Origin: Sphaerochaeta sp.
GTDB taxonomy: Bacteria > Spirochaetota > Spirochaetia > Sphaerochaetales > Sphaerochaetaceae
Direction of reading: 5' to 3'
Assembly: GCA_023228445.1 (NCBI GenBank)
Contig: JALOBD010000061.1
Span: 1 to 12,335 of the forward strand
DNA: 12,335 bases
Below are positions 1 through 6,251 of this stretch, in pieces (positions within the stretch are counted from its first letter, which is position 1; every line of letters starts with the position of its first letter). The position numbers and the translations under genes are program-made. The notes under the pieces are model-generated. The model searched no databases and was not told where the DNA came from. It was given only the letters and a program-made list of their open reading frames with translations.

Positions 1-45
1 TGGTAAGAAATGTTTCTGGATAGACCAATATTATAGATATGAACT

Positions 46-67
46 AAAAAGCCGCCCTGACGGCGGC
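46..67 (-). terminator. Intrinsic terminator of rpsU
   Basis: Read on the minus strand, a perfect 6-bp GC-only stem (GCCGCC/GGCGGC, plus-strand 62-67 and 51-56) with a 5-base loop is followed directly by five T residues (plus-strand A run 46-50). It sits 10 bases beyond the rpsU stop codon, the expected place and orientation for a Rho-independent terminator. Confidence 0.85.
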
Positions 68-76
68 CTCTGGTGT

Positions 77-286
77 TTAGTATCCTTTCGAGCTATGCAG
101 TTTCCGATTCTTCTTCATCTGCTTGCGTGCAAGGGCTTTTTTCTTCCTGTTGAGGATGGTGGAGGGCTTTTCAAAGTACTCCCGCTTCTTCCATTCGCGG
201 ATGATCCCCTCTTTTTCTACCATGCGCTTGAAGCGCTTGATCGACTTCTCAAGTGGTTCATTGTCGTCGACTCTCACAAATGCCAT
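77..286 (-). CDS. rpsU: 30S ribosomal protein bS21
   Basis: Small basic protein of 69 residues, the usual length of bS21, a late-assembling 30S subunit protein near the anti-Shine-Dalgarno end of 16S rRNA that helps translation initiation. The family signature is clear: an N-terminal strand MAFVRVDDNEPLEKSIKRF, the helix with EKEGIIREWKKREYFEKPS, then a lysine/arginine-rich helix (NRKKKALARKQMKKNRK). I chose the ATG at 284-286 because an AGGGGGTGAT ribosome-binding site, close to the ideal AGGAGGTGAT, lies just upstream. The in-frame GTG (296-298) and ATG (293-295) fall on or too near that site. The gene is monocistronic on the right side and ends in an intrinsic terminator. No dnaG or rpoD neighbour is seen here. 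Confidence 0.95.
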   Translation of the reverse strand: MAFVRVDDNEPLEKSIKRFKRMVEKEGIIREWKKREYFEKPSTILNRKKKALARKQMKKNRKLHSSKGY

Positions 287-299
287 TAAATTCATCACC

Positions 300-648
300 C
301 CCTCTCCCGATTACTGGGCTCGTGTGCTCTGCTAGAGTGCCTGAAAACAGGCATCTGTGTCAAGGACCATCACAGCCAGTGCATCCAATCCGCATGAACA
401 GTGCAGGCTCTTTTGCGTGTTCGCCACCTAGTGCAAACAGAAACCCTGCAACGGTGGAGAACACCAATTCACTGCCGATGACAGTAATCGGGGCAGCAAC
501 AGCGCGGGCCTTGATGGAATTGCGCCAGTTCCAGGTTTATTACCATCATCAATTCGGACAATCCTTCAGCGGTGGGTATTCTGAAAACCCCCCAGATCGT
601 GGCAGCCCTTTCATTGACACTGGTTCCGGTTTTTGCAACATTGGAGCC
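300..648. other. Gene-poor stretch, probably decayed sequence
   Basis: About 350 bases between rpsU and the ArsR-like frame, in which I find no convincing gene. The long plus-strand frame crossing it has no recognisable protein content before 649. Two short hydrophobic frames are present. One on the plus strand (518-652) reads ...GILKTPQIVAALSLTLVP... and stops at an ATGA that overlaps the next ATG. One on the minus strand (363-536) contains ITVIGSELVFSTVAGFLFAL. Neither has a start with a ribosome-binding site and I cannot assign either. The left end must hold the rpsU promoter. A plus-strand TTGACA is at 614-619, but the hexamer 17 bases later (AACATT) is poor. The stretch may be the remains of an upstream gene of the ars operon. 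Confidence 0.4.
335..363 (-). promoter_or_regulatory. Possible rpsU promoter with a dyad in the spacer
   Basis: On the minus strand a perfect TTGACA hexamer (plus-strand 358-363) lies about 70 bases upstream of the rpsU start. No good -10 follows at 17-18 bases (GCACTC or CACTCT), so the call is weak. Between them is a perfect dyad, TGCCTG-TTTT-CAGGCA (plus-strand 338-353), which could be an operator or only a small hairpin. Confidence 0.25.
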
Positions 649-921
649 ATGAAGCACCAAAGGCCCGTGCCACCGGAAACGGCAACCAGACTCTGTTGCA
701 TTCGTAGCAATCCAAACCGCCTTGCCACCATCGAGGGGCTCTTGGAACGCCCGCGGTGCCCAGGTAAGATCGCAGGCCGGTTGGGACTGGACAAGTCAGA
801 GGCATCAACGCACCTCACCTGGGTCAATGGTGCCTCCGCCAAGCCCTGCCCCTTGAAGATGGTGCGCTGCGCCACCAATCCACACCGCATGCATGACACT
901 GAGGAAGCGAGAACACGATGA
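649..921 (+). CDS. ArsR/SmtB-like winged-helix regulator, short and possibly decayed
   Basis: A 90-residue frame that aligns without a frameshift to the ArsR winged-helix core. Residues 20-33 (SNPNRLATIEGLLE) match the usual 'DPTRLRILELLLE' helix, 37-56 match the helix-turn-helix (IAGRLGLDKSEASTHL), and 65-78 resemble the beta wing. ArsR proteins repress ars operons and release DNA when arsenite binds. Of the classic metal-site cysteine pair (ELCVCDL), only one (C37) remains in place. Other cysteines are C16, C17, C67 and C74. The helix before the HTH and the turn after it (WVNGASAKP) carry unusual residues, and the C-terminal helix is short, so this may be a drifting pseudogene. Support for a real gene: TTGGAG just before the ATG, and a TGA that overlaps the arsC ATG as ATGA. 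It would autoregulate itself and arsC. Confidence 0.45.
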   Translation: MKHQRPVPPETATRLCCIRSNPNRLATIEGLLERPRCPGKIAGRLGLDKSEASTHLTWVNGASAKPCPLKMVRCATNPHRMHDTEEARTR

Positions 922-1352
922 GCACCACAGCCAAGAAGAGAATCATGTTTGTGTGCATACACAATTCAGCACGGAGCCAAATGTGCGAAGCGTTCGTGCG
1001 CACCTTTGCAGGTGATCGATTTGAGGTAGAGAGCAGTGGCATCGAGGCGGGGCACCTCAACCCGTTGGTCGTGAAGGCCATGGAAGAGATTGGCATCTCC
1101 ATGGAGGGCCACTATGCCAAACCGGCCCAAGGGTATGTCGACAGGGCCGAAGCGTTCGATTATGTGGTGACCGTCTGTGACGAGGCCAATGCCGAGCGGT
1201 GCCCCATCTTTCCAACAACCGGGCACCCAATCCATTGGCCGTTTCCAGATCCCAGCGCTCTTTCCGGGACCCATGATGAGCAGCTTGCCTCAATCAGGCT
1301 CATCAGGGATGAGATCGAGCGCGCCATCAGGCAGTGGCTCACCACTCATTGA
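918..1352 (+). CDS. arsC: Arsenate reductase, thioredoxin-coupled (LMW phosphatase fold)
   Basis: Cytoplasmic enzyme of 144 residues that reduces arsenate to arsenite for export. The fold is that of low-molecular-weight protein tyrosine phosphatases. The P-loop CX5R is at C13-R19 (CIHNSARSQM) and the aspartate of the DP motif is D111. The two extra cysteines that relay the disulfide to thioredoxin are C87 and C95 (VTVCDEANAERCPIFP), corresponding to C82/C89 of the staphylococcal pI258 enzyme. All catalytic residues are present, so the gene looks functional. It overlaps the preceding ArsR-like frame by four bases (ATGA at 918-921); a GAGGAA site is rather far (about 11-13 bases) from the start, so translation may depend on coupling. 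No arsenite efflux gene is visible next to it. No canonical terminator is found in the 120 bases before the convergent recJ end. Confidence 0.9.
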   Translation: MSTTAKKRIMFVCIHNSARSQMCEAFVRTFAGDRFEVESSGIEAGHLNPLVVKAMEEIGISMEGHYAKPAQGYVDRAEAFDYVVTVCDEANAERCPIFPTTGHPIHWPFPDPSALSGTHDEQLASIRLIRDEIERAIRQWLTTH

Positions 1353-1472
1353 TTGGCAATACGCGTAATGAATCCGATGTCTGTGGGAGGGTATGCACAC
1401 CCCAACGGATTGGAGTATTGCCCGAACACTCCCGAAGGACCATCGAGTACAGGGGCAGAAGTCATCGCCCAC

Positions 1473-3620
1473 TCATCTGGGCCGTGGCCCATCATCGCTT
1501 GCCTTGATATCGATGACCACCAATTGCAAGCTCTCCTGGTTGCGAAAGTAGTTACGCCCGAGGCGGAAGACGACATCCACCAGGCTGCCGGTATCGAAGT
1601 CCCGCCCTTGGCGTTCCCCACTCTCCCAGTAGAGGGCCGGCCAGCGGTATTCACCGTACGAGAGGGTGAGCTTGAGGTGGTTGGCCCCCCCACTTTTGTT
1701 GGAGAGCGTCTGGATCGCATCGATACGCGCCCCCTCGATGTGCATGACCAGAGGCGGGTTCTTCTCCCCGTAGGGCTCGAAGAACTCCACCACCTCAATC
1801 ATCGCCGGGCTCATATACTTCGGGGGCAACGTACAGTCGATACAGACCTCAACCGTCGTCTCCTCAGGGCAGTCCATCTCATCGAGGCGATCATTGATCC
1901 GTTTCAACAGGGCGTTGAGATTCACTGCTTCGGCGGAGAAACCGCCTGCACAGGCGTGCCCACCGTAGTCGAGCAAGAGGTCTGAAAATGTGCTGAGAAA
2001 GTCCCTGGCATGGAAAGCATCGGGAGAGCGGAGCGAACCACTGACCCTCCCCTCCTCGCTGTGGGCGATGACCAGCGCAGGGGCACCATAGTGGCGCAGC
2101 AGCCGGTTGGCCATCACTCCGGTGATGCCCCGGCTGATCTCGCTGTCGTTGATGATGACCATCTTTGAGCCGGTCGCCTCAAAGCTCTGTTGGGCGAGCG
2201 GCAAGATCCGCTCCCACCCCTCCTGTCCCAGGCGCTGTCGCTCCTTGTTCATCGATAGCAACTCGGTTGTGAGGACCTCCGCTTGGCCAAGGTTTTCGCT
2301 GAGCAAGAGATCGAGGGCGACGGTGGGTCGTCCCATCCGTCCACTGGCGTTGATCGGTGGACTGATCTGCCAGGAGATATCACTGGATGAGAGGACTTTG
2401 CCCAAGAGGTTCTGGGCGGTGAAGAGCGGCAAGAGCGCAGTACGGTGCCCCTTGTTGAGCACCTTCAGGCCCCGCTGCACCATGATCCGATTCTCATCCT
2501 CCATCGGCATCAGATCGGCGATCGTACCGATGGCCACCAGATCGAGGATCTCCTCGTAGCCGCTGTCCAGTGCTGGATGGGCCTTGTACACGTAGGCGGT
2601 GAAGAGTGAGAAGAGCACAGCCAGCTCATCCTTGCCATGGGAGGAGTAGCGTGCCGCCCGGCTGAGTTTGGAGAGGGTGAAGAGCCCCTTGCCACGGACA
2701 ACCGGCAAGACCTCCTCAAAGTTCGCCCTGAGGTCGGTGAGGTGGATATCCACCGCCTTGCCAAACGCATTCTTCAGTTGCGCCCGTTCGGTGGCTTCGT
2801 CGAGGACGAAGATCGGCAAGCCTGAGGCGAGGAAGGCAAAGGCCTTGGATTGGTCGATCTTGATGAGGCCGCTGTTGATCTCCTCGATGACTTGGTCGAT
2901 GACCAGCAGGTTCTGTACCCGCATCGCCTGGATGATCGTCGTGTCATTGCCGGGTTGGGCGTGGGCGAGGATGAACTCCTCGCCGTAGAAGGGGGTCTGG
3001 GCAAAGCGCAACGCCCAGATGACCTTGGCCACCACCCCGACACCGGCAAGGTGTTCGAAGGGGTAGCCTGAACCGGAGAGCTTGGGGTTGATGATGGCCA
3101 GCGCCGCCGGCAGGCTCTCTCCTCCGATGTGGTGGTCGAGCACGATCACATCGATGCCAAGCTGTGTGGCCCAGGCAACCTCGTCGATGTTGCTGATGCC
3201 CGAGTCAACGGTGATGATCAGTGTCACGCCGTCACCGTGAGCCTCATCGACGCCCTCTCGAGTCAAGCCATAGGGCTCATCGCCCTCCGGCAGGCGGTGG
3301 CTGACCTCGATGCCCATCCTGCGCAGCTCCAAGAAGAGCAGGGCCGTGCTGGTGATGCCATCCACATCCCGGTCACCGTAGATCCTCACCCGCTCCCCCT
3401 CGCTTCGAGCGTCGAGGATCCGGTCCACCGTCGCCTCCATGTCATCAAAGAGGAAGGGGTTGTGCAGCCACGTCAGCTCCTTCTCGACAAGAAACTTCAC
3501 CTGCTCGGCGCTGGTGATCTGTCGCCTTGCCATGATGGAGGCGGTGAGCACATCGATTCCATATTGTTCATTGAGGTGGCGCACCAGCGTGCTGGCCACG
3601 GGCTTTTTGTTCCAAATCAT
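1473..3620 (-). CDS. recJ: Single-stranded-DNA-specific exonuclease RecJ
   Basis: Cytoplasmic 5'-3' ssDNA exonuclease of the RecFOR pathway, mismatch and base-excision repair; DHH/DHHA1 family, 715 residues. Motifs in order: motif I GDRDVDG (82-88; D83, D85, D87 kept, the usual tyrosine replaced by arginine), VDSGI (138-142), the DHH triad (162-164), GVGVVAKVIWAL (193-204), DLVAIGTIADLMP (360-372), PPINASGRMG (421-430), DHHA1 GGHACAGGF (553-561), then an OB-fold-like C-terminus (about 588-705). Between the fourth and fifth motifs lie about 155 residues where typical RecJ has about 30; this extra domain has the flavour of spirochaetal RecJ proteins. The metal ligands are intact, so the enzyme should be active. 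It starts 31 bases after the recO stop, with only a weak AGAGAG site, so it is probably co-transcribed with recO. Confidence 0.95.
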   Translation of the reverse strand: MIWNKKPVASTLVRHLNEQYGIDVLTASIMARRQITSAEQVKFLVEKELTWLHNPFLFDDMEATVDRILDARSEGERVRIYGDRDVDGITSTALLFLELRRMGIEVSHRLPEGDEPYGLTREGVDEAHGDGVTLIITVDSGISNIDEVAWATQLGIDVIVLDHHIGGESLPAALAIINPKLSGSGYPFEHLAGVGVVAKVIWALRFAQTPFYGEEFILAHAQPGNDTTIIQAMRVQNLLVIDQVIEEINSGLIKIDQSKAFAFLASGLPIFVLDEATERAQLKNAFGKAVDIHLTDLRANFEEVLPVVRGKGLFTLSKLSRAARYSSHGKDELAVLFSLFTAYVYKAHPALDSGYEEILDLVAIGTIADLMPMEDENRIMVQRGLKVLNKGHRTALLPLFTAQNLLGKVLSSSDISWQISPPINASGRMGRPTVALDLLLSENLGQAEVLTTELLSMNKERQRLGQEGWERILPLAQQSFEATGSKMVIINDSEISRGITGVMANRLLRHYGAPALVIAHSEEGRVSGSLRSPDAFHARDFLSTFSDLLLDYGGHACAGGFSAEAVNLNALLKRINDRLDEMDCPEETTVEVCIDCTLPPKYMSPAMIEVVEFFEPYGEKNPPLVMHIEGARIDAIQTLSNKSGGANHLKLTLSYGEYRWPALYWESGERQGRDFDTGSLVDVVFRLGRNYFRNQESLQLVVIDIKASDDGPRPR

Positions 3621-3651
3621 CTCTCTATATCAACCTTCATGTATGTTCACG

Positions 3652-4389
3652 TTACAACAGGCCCGAGGTGAGGGTGGTCAACTGGCTGGGGCAGAAGTAC
3701 TGGGCATACCCCAGCATATACGCCTTGATCCGTGCCAACGCCCCCGGGTTCAAATCCACCGCCACCGCCTCCTCAAAGTCCATCGTCGCGGTGAGCATCA
3801 AATACCGCCGTGCACCAGGTGGCAGGAGGAGGGTACGCTCCAGGTGTGCACAGCCCTCACAGCACTGGCTGCCTGCCGACGAGGAGAAGTAGACGATCTC
3901 ATTGCTCTCATACCGTCGGTCGCAGATCGGGCAGTGGTCCAGGTCCACCCTGATGCCCAGCACCTCGCTGAGGCGGTGGATGAATTGGATCAGGACCAAG
4001 GTCCGGCGCTCGCTGGCAAAGGTGAGCAGATCCAATGCCTTGGAGAGGAGGGTGTACACTTCTGCGCTCTCTCCGCCATGGACCTTGATGAGGAGTTCGC
4101 AGAAGAAGAGGCCGGTGTACGTCAGAGCCAAATCATCGCGAATCTCCTCGTGGCCGGCGATTTCCTTGAGGTCCTTGAGGGTGTAGTCACCTTTGACCGG
4201 GTTGTGGTAGAGAAAGAACTGTCCGTCGCAGAAGACCTCCGCCTTGACCACCTTGTGGGACTTCTGCGCCCCGTAGTTCACCACATCGATGATCCCCAGG
4301 TCAACGCTCAGCACCTTCAGAAGGCGGTTTGTCTGCCCCCATCGCCGGCTGTGCAGCACGATACCCAGCGTCGTGATGTTGCGCTCCAT
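3652..4389 (-). CDS. recO: DNA repair protein RecO
   Basis: Recombination mediator of 245 residues that works with RecR to load RecA on SSB-coated ssDNA and anneals strands. The N-terminal OB fold starts at MERNITTLGIVLHSRRWGQT, with the usual 'alternative lifestyle' look of RecO (VLSVDLGIIDVVNYGAQKS). A helical middle follows, then a zinc-knuckle pattern CPIC (153-156) and CCEGC (176-180). I chose the ATG at 4387-4389 because a GGAGG lies four bases upstream. The frame is open for 28 more codons upstream, but that part has no RecO similarity and would run across the start of the divergent gene. It is first in a minus-strand pair with recJ, 31 bases apart, joining two enzymes of the same RecFOR repair route. 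Confidence 0.92.
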   Translation of the reverse strand: MERNITTLGIVLHSRRWGQTNRLLKVLSVDLGIIDVVNYGAQKSHKVVKAEVFCDGQFFLYHNPVKGDYTLKDLKEIAGHEEIRDDLALTYTGLFFCELLIKVHGGESAEVYTLLSKALDLLTFASERRTLVLIQFIHRLSEVLGIRVDLDHCPICDRRYESNEIVYFSSSAGSQCCEGCAHLERTLLLPPGARRYLMLTATMDFEEAVAVDLNPGALARIKAYMLGYAQYFCPSQLTTLTSGLL

Positions 4390-4472
4390 TGGACCTCCAA
4401 AAACAGGGTAGAGTGAACAAGCATAAAAATCAACAGGTTTAAAGAGTGCACCTGCTGTGGTATGCTTGGCCA
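4390..4472. promoter_or_regulatory. Divergent intergenic region recO / DUF4105 gene
   Basis: The 83 bases between two divergent starts must hold both promoters. The part at 4398-4445 is clearly more AT-rich than its surroundings. On the minus strand TTGATT is followed 17 bases later by TACCCT, a weak sigma70-like pair for recO. I see no good pair for the plus-strand gene, nor a strong ribosome-binding site before its ATG. The recO GGAGG is at plus-strand 4394-4398. Confidence 0.3.
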
Positions 4473-5756
4473 ATGAAACGCGTTGCCCTCACCGCTGCCC
4501 TGCTCACGCTCTGCCTCACCCTCTTTGCAGGGACATCCCATCCAGTCAAGCCGGATACCCTGGCAGATCTTGGAACCATCGATCTGCGGCCCACACTGGC
4601 CCCCAACCAGCGCCAATGGGCCGAGGGTATCACCATCACGCTCTTGACCATCGGAAGCGGGGATCCACTCTACGCCTGGTTTGGTCACAGTGCCCTGATC
4701 GTCGGCCAACCCAACGGCGCTTCGACCATGTATGACTGGGGGATCTTTGACTCCGAGCAGGAGCACTTCTACCTCAACTTTGCCCGTGGACGGATGTACT
4801 ACTACGTATGGGCAAGCGATGGCGCTTGGAGGATTGACGAGGCCCTTCAGGAGGGACGCGATGTACGCTTGGCCGAGCTCGACCTCTCCGCTGAAGCCAA
4901 ATGGGCGCTTGCAGGGTACCTGAGTGAGCACATCGGCAGTGAGGGGGCCACCTACCTCTACCACTTCTACGACGACAACTGCGCCACCCGGATCCGTGAC
5001 ATCATCGATGTGGCCACCGAAGGCGACTTCGGTCGCTGGGCAAAAAGCCGTTCCACCGCAGAGAGCGCCCGTCTCCTCACCGCCCCGTACATGCTCCACC
5101 GCCCACTGGTCAGCTGGGTCCTCTCCACCCTCCAGGGGGCGCGTGTCGACCGCATCGAGAGCCAGTGGGATGCGATGTTCCTGCCGATGGAACTGGAACG
5201 GGCGGTGCTCGACTACCGACGAAGCGACGGTTCGCCACTGGTGAAGTCGCTTACCACGCTCGCTGAGGACAAGAGCCCGAAGACGACTCAAAGAAGCGCC
5301 ACCGCCATGGCGGTGGCCCTCTCCCTCTCTTTGACCATACTGTTGTTGCTCTTGCCGTCAGCGGCCAGGAAGGTCGTGTTGGGTCTTCTCTATCTGGTGC
5401 TGGCCATCATCGGCTCCCTCTTGCTCTTCATGATGTGCTACAGCGACATGGACATGACCTGGGCCAACATCAACATCCTCGTCATCAACCCGGTGCTCTT
5501 CATCGCCGCCTTCGCCCTGCTCTTCACCCGGCGTCGCCATTCGATCCTGGCCACCATCCTTGCCCTTGTGACCACCCTGCTGCTCATCGGGAGAGTGGTG
5601 TGGCCGTCGCTCTTCGCCCAGGACAATCTGACAACCCTGCTGGTGCTCCTGCCCCTCTACCTCTCAGGGGCGGCCTTTGAGCGCCGAGGCAATCGAAAAG
5701 CGGGCAAGGGCGCCCATGCCGAGGCGGCGGGCAGCGAGAGTGGCCGGAAAGCTTGA
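4473..5756 (+). CDS. DUF4105 (Lnb_N-type) membrane protein with periplasmic domain
   Basis: A 427-residue envelope protein. Residues 1-21 form a signal peptide or anchor (MKRVALTAALLTLCLTLFAG). A periplasmic DUF4105 domain follows (about 50-260) with the family blocks ITLLTIGSGDPLYAWFGHSAL (H72), YDWGIFD, FYLNFARGRMYYYVW and FYDDNCATRIRD (C170). H72 and C170 are the likely catalytic pair. At least four to five membrane helices come next (about 276-295, 300-321, 331-351, 357-376, 386-402), with the conserved-looking TWANINILVINP. This family (PF13387) includes Lnb, a lipoprotein N-acyltransferase described in Bacteroides, so lipoprotein acylation is a candidate role; that is inference. I chose the ATG at 4473 because it starts the signal peptide; a GTG at 4446 adds nine unlikely residues. 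The last 31 codons overlap the LemA-like gene on the other strand. Confidence 0.8.
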   Translation: MKRVALTAALLTLCLTLFAGTSHPVKPDTLADLGTIDLRPTLAPNQRQWAEGITITLLTIGSGDPLYAWFGHSALIVGQPNGASTMYDWGIFDSEQEHFYLNFARGRMYYYVWASDGAWRIDEALQEGRDVRLAELDLSAEAKWALAGYLSEHIGSEGATYLYHFYDDNCATRIRDIIDVATEGDFGRWAKSRSTAESARLLTAPYMLHRPLVSWVLSTLQGARVDRIESQWDAMFLPMELERAVLDYRRSDGSPLVKSLTTLAEDKSPKTTQRSATAMAVALSLSLTILLLLLPSAARKVVLGLLYLVLAIIGSLLLFMMCYSDMDMTWANINILVINPVLFIAAFALLFTRRRHSILATILALVTTLLLIGRVVWPSLFAQDNLTTLLVLLPLYLSGAAFERRGNRKAGKGAHAEAAGSESGRKA

Positions 5757-6251
5757 CCTGATGGCGTTGTAGAGGTCGGCCTGACTGTTGTACTCCTCCA
5801 CCTGCGCTGTGAGGGCACGCTCGATATCGTAGATCTCTTCAAAGTACGGTGCGAGCCTGAGGTAGATATCCTGCCCATAGAGGTGCTTTTGTACCTGGGC
5901 GAGGGCCTCGTCCAACTCGAGGTAGATACTGCTTGCCGCTTGAACATCCTCGACACGCTTCCATTTGCGGACAATGGGGTGTAGCAGATCCTCCGCTTGC
6001 CCCTCCTCGCCCAGAATCTGAGCCATCGTCGCAGCCAGGTCGACGCGCGCTTCGATCAGTGCGAACGCCGCCTCTTGATAGCCGGCGGCCTTCTCCTGTG
6101 TCCGGGTAAGGCGGGTTACATTGTTGTGATCGATGGCGAAGAGGGCGAAGGCAACCAGCACGATGATCACTGCAATGGTGATGAGTGCGCTCTTGGTATC
6201 TTTGAAGACCGGCTTCCTCTCAGTTGACAACGGTGGTCCCCTTCCCCTCAT
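5664..6251 (-). CDS. LemA-like membrane-anchored protein
   Basis: A protein of up to 195 residues with one N-terminal membrane helix (about 21-41) and a helical remainder. The C-terminal part (about 145-185: IERALTAQVEEYNSQADLYNAIRSSFP, then a Gly/Ala/Arg stretch) matches the end of LemA proteins, which carry YN...V.YN..I..FP there. The N-terminal half of the soluble part is divergent. LemA proteins form an anchored four-helix bundle facing the periplasm; their function is not settled. The start is uncertain. ATG 6249-6251 overlaps arcC by 32 bases and has no visible ribosome-binding site. TTG 6228-6230, preceded by AAGGGGA, is a good alternative. It follows arcC as a second cistron. Its final 93 bases are antisense to the tail of the DUF4105 gene, leaving no room for a separate terminator. 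Confidence 0.7.
   Translation of the reverse strand: MRGRGPPLSTERKPVFKDTKSALITIAVIIVLVAFALFAIDHNNVTRLTRTQEKAAGYQEAAFALIEARVDLAATMAQILGEEGQAEDLLHPIVRKWKRVEDVQAASSIYLELDEALAQVQKHLYGQDIYLRLAPYFEEIYDIERALTAQVEEYNSQADLYNAIRSSFPATLAARRLGMGALARFSIASALKGRP

Noticed and set aside
30..35. Perfect TATAAT on the minus strand just after the rpsU terminator
   Set aside because: No -35 match 16-18 bases upstream (that position lies in the terminator stem), and no downstream gene is visible in the window.
253..648. Upstream portion of a long plus-strand open frame leading into the ArsR-like frame
   Set aside because: Its start lies inside rpsU on the other strand, its composition is not protein-like, and no family is recognisable before 649.
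549..962. Minus-strand open frame of 137 codons opposite the ArsR-like and arsC start region
   Set aside because: No recognisable domain, unusual composition, and it runs antisense to better supported frames.
1385..1402. Small hairpin GGGTATGCACACCC between arsC and recJ as a terminator
   Set aside because: Only a 4-5 bp stem and no T tract on either strand.
1479..1490. GGGCC-GT-GGCCC inverted repeat at the 3' end of recJ
   Set aside because: The 2-base loop is too small for a stable hairpin, it lies within the coding sequence and no T tract follows.
3439..5291. Long open frames antisense to recO/recJ (plus 3439-4416) and to the DUF4105 gene (minus 4317-5291)
   Set aside because: These are shadows of GC-rich codon use; the opposite strands carry complete, well-recognised genes with ribosome-binding sites.
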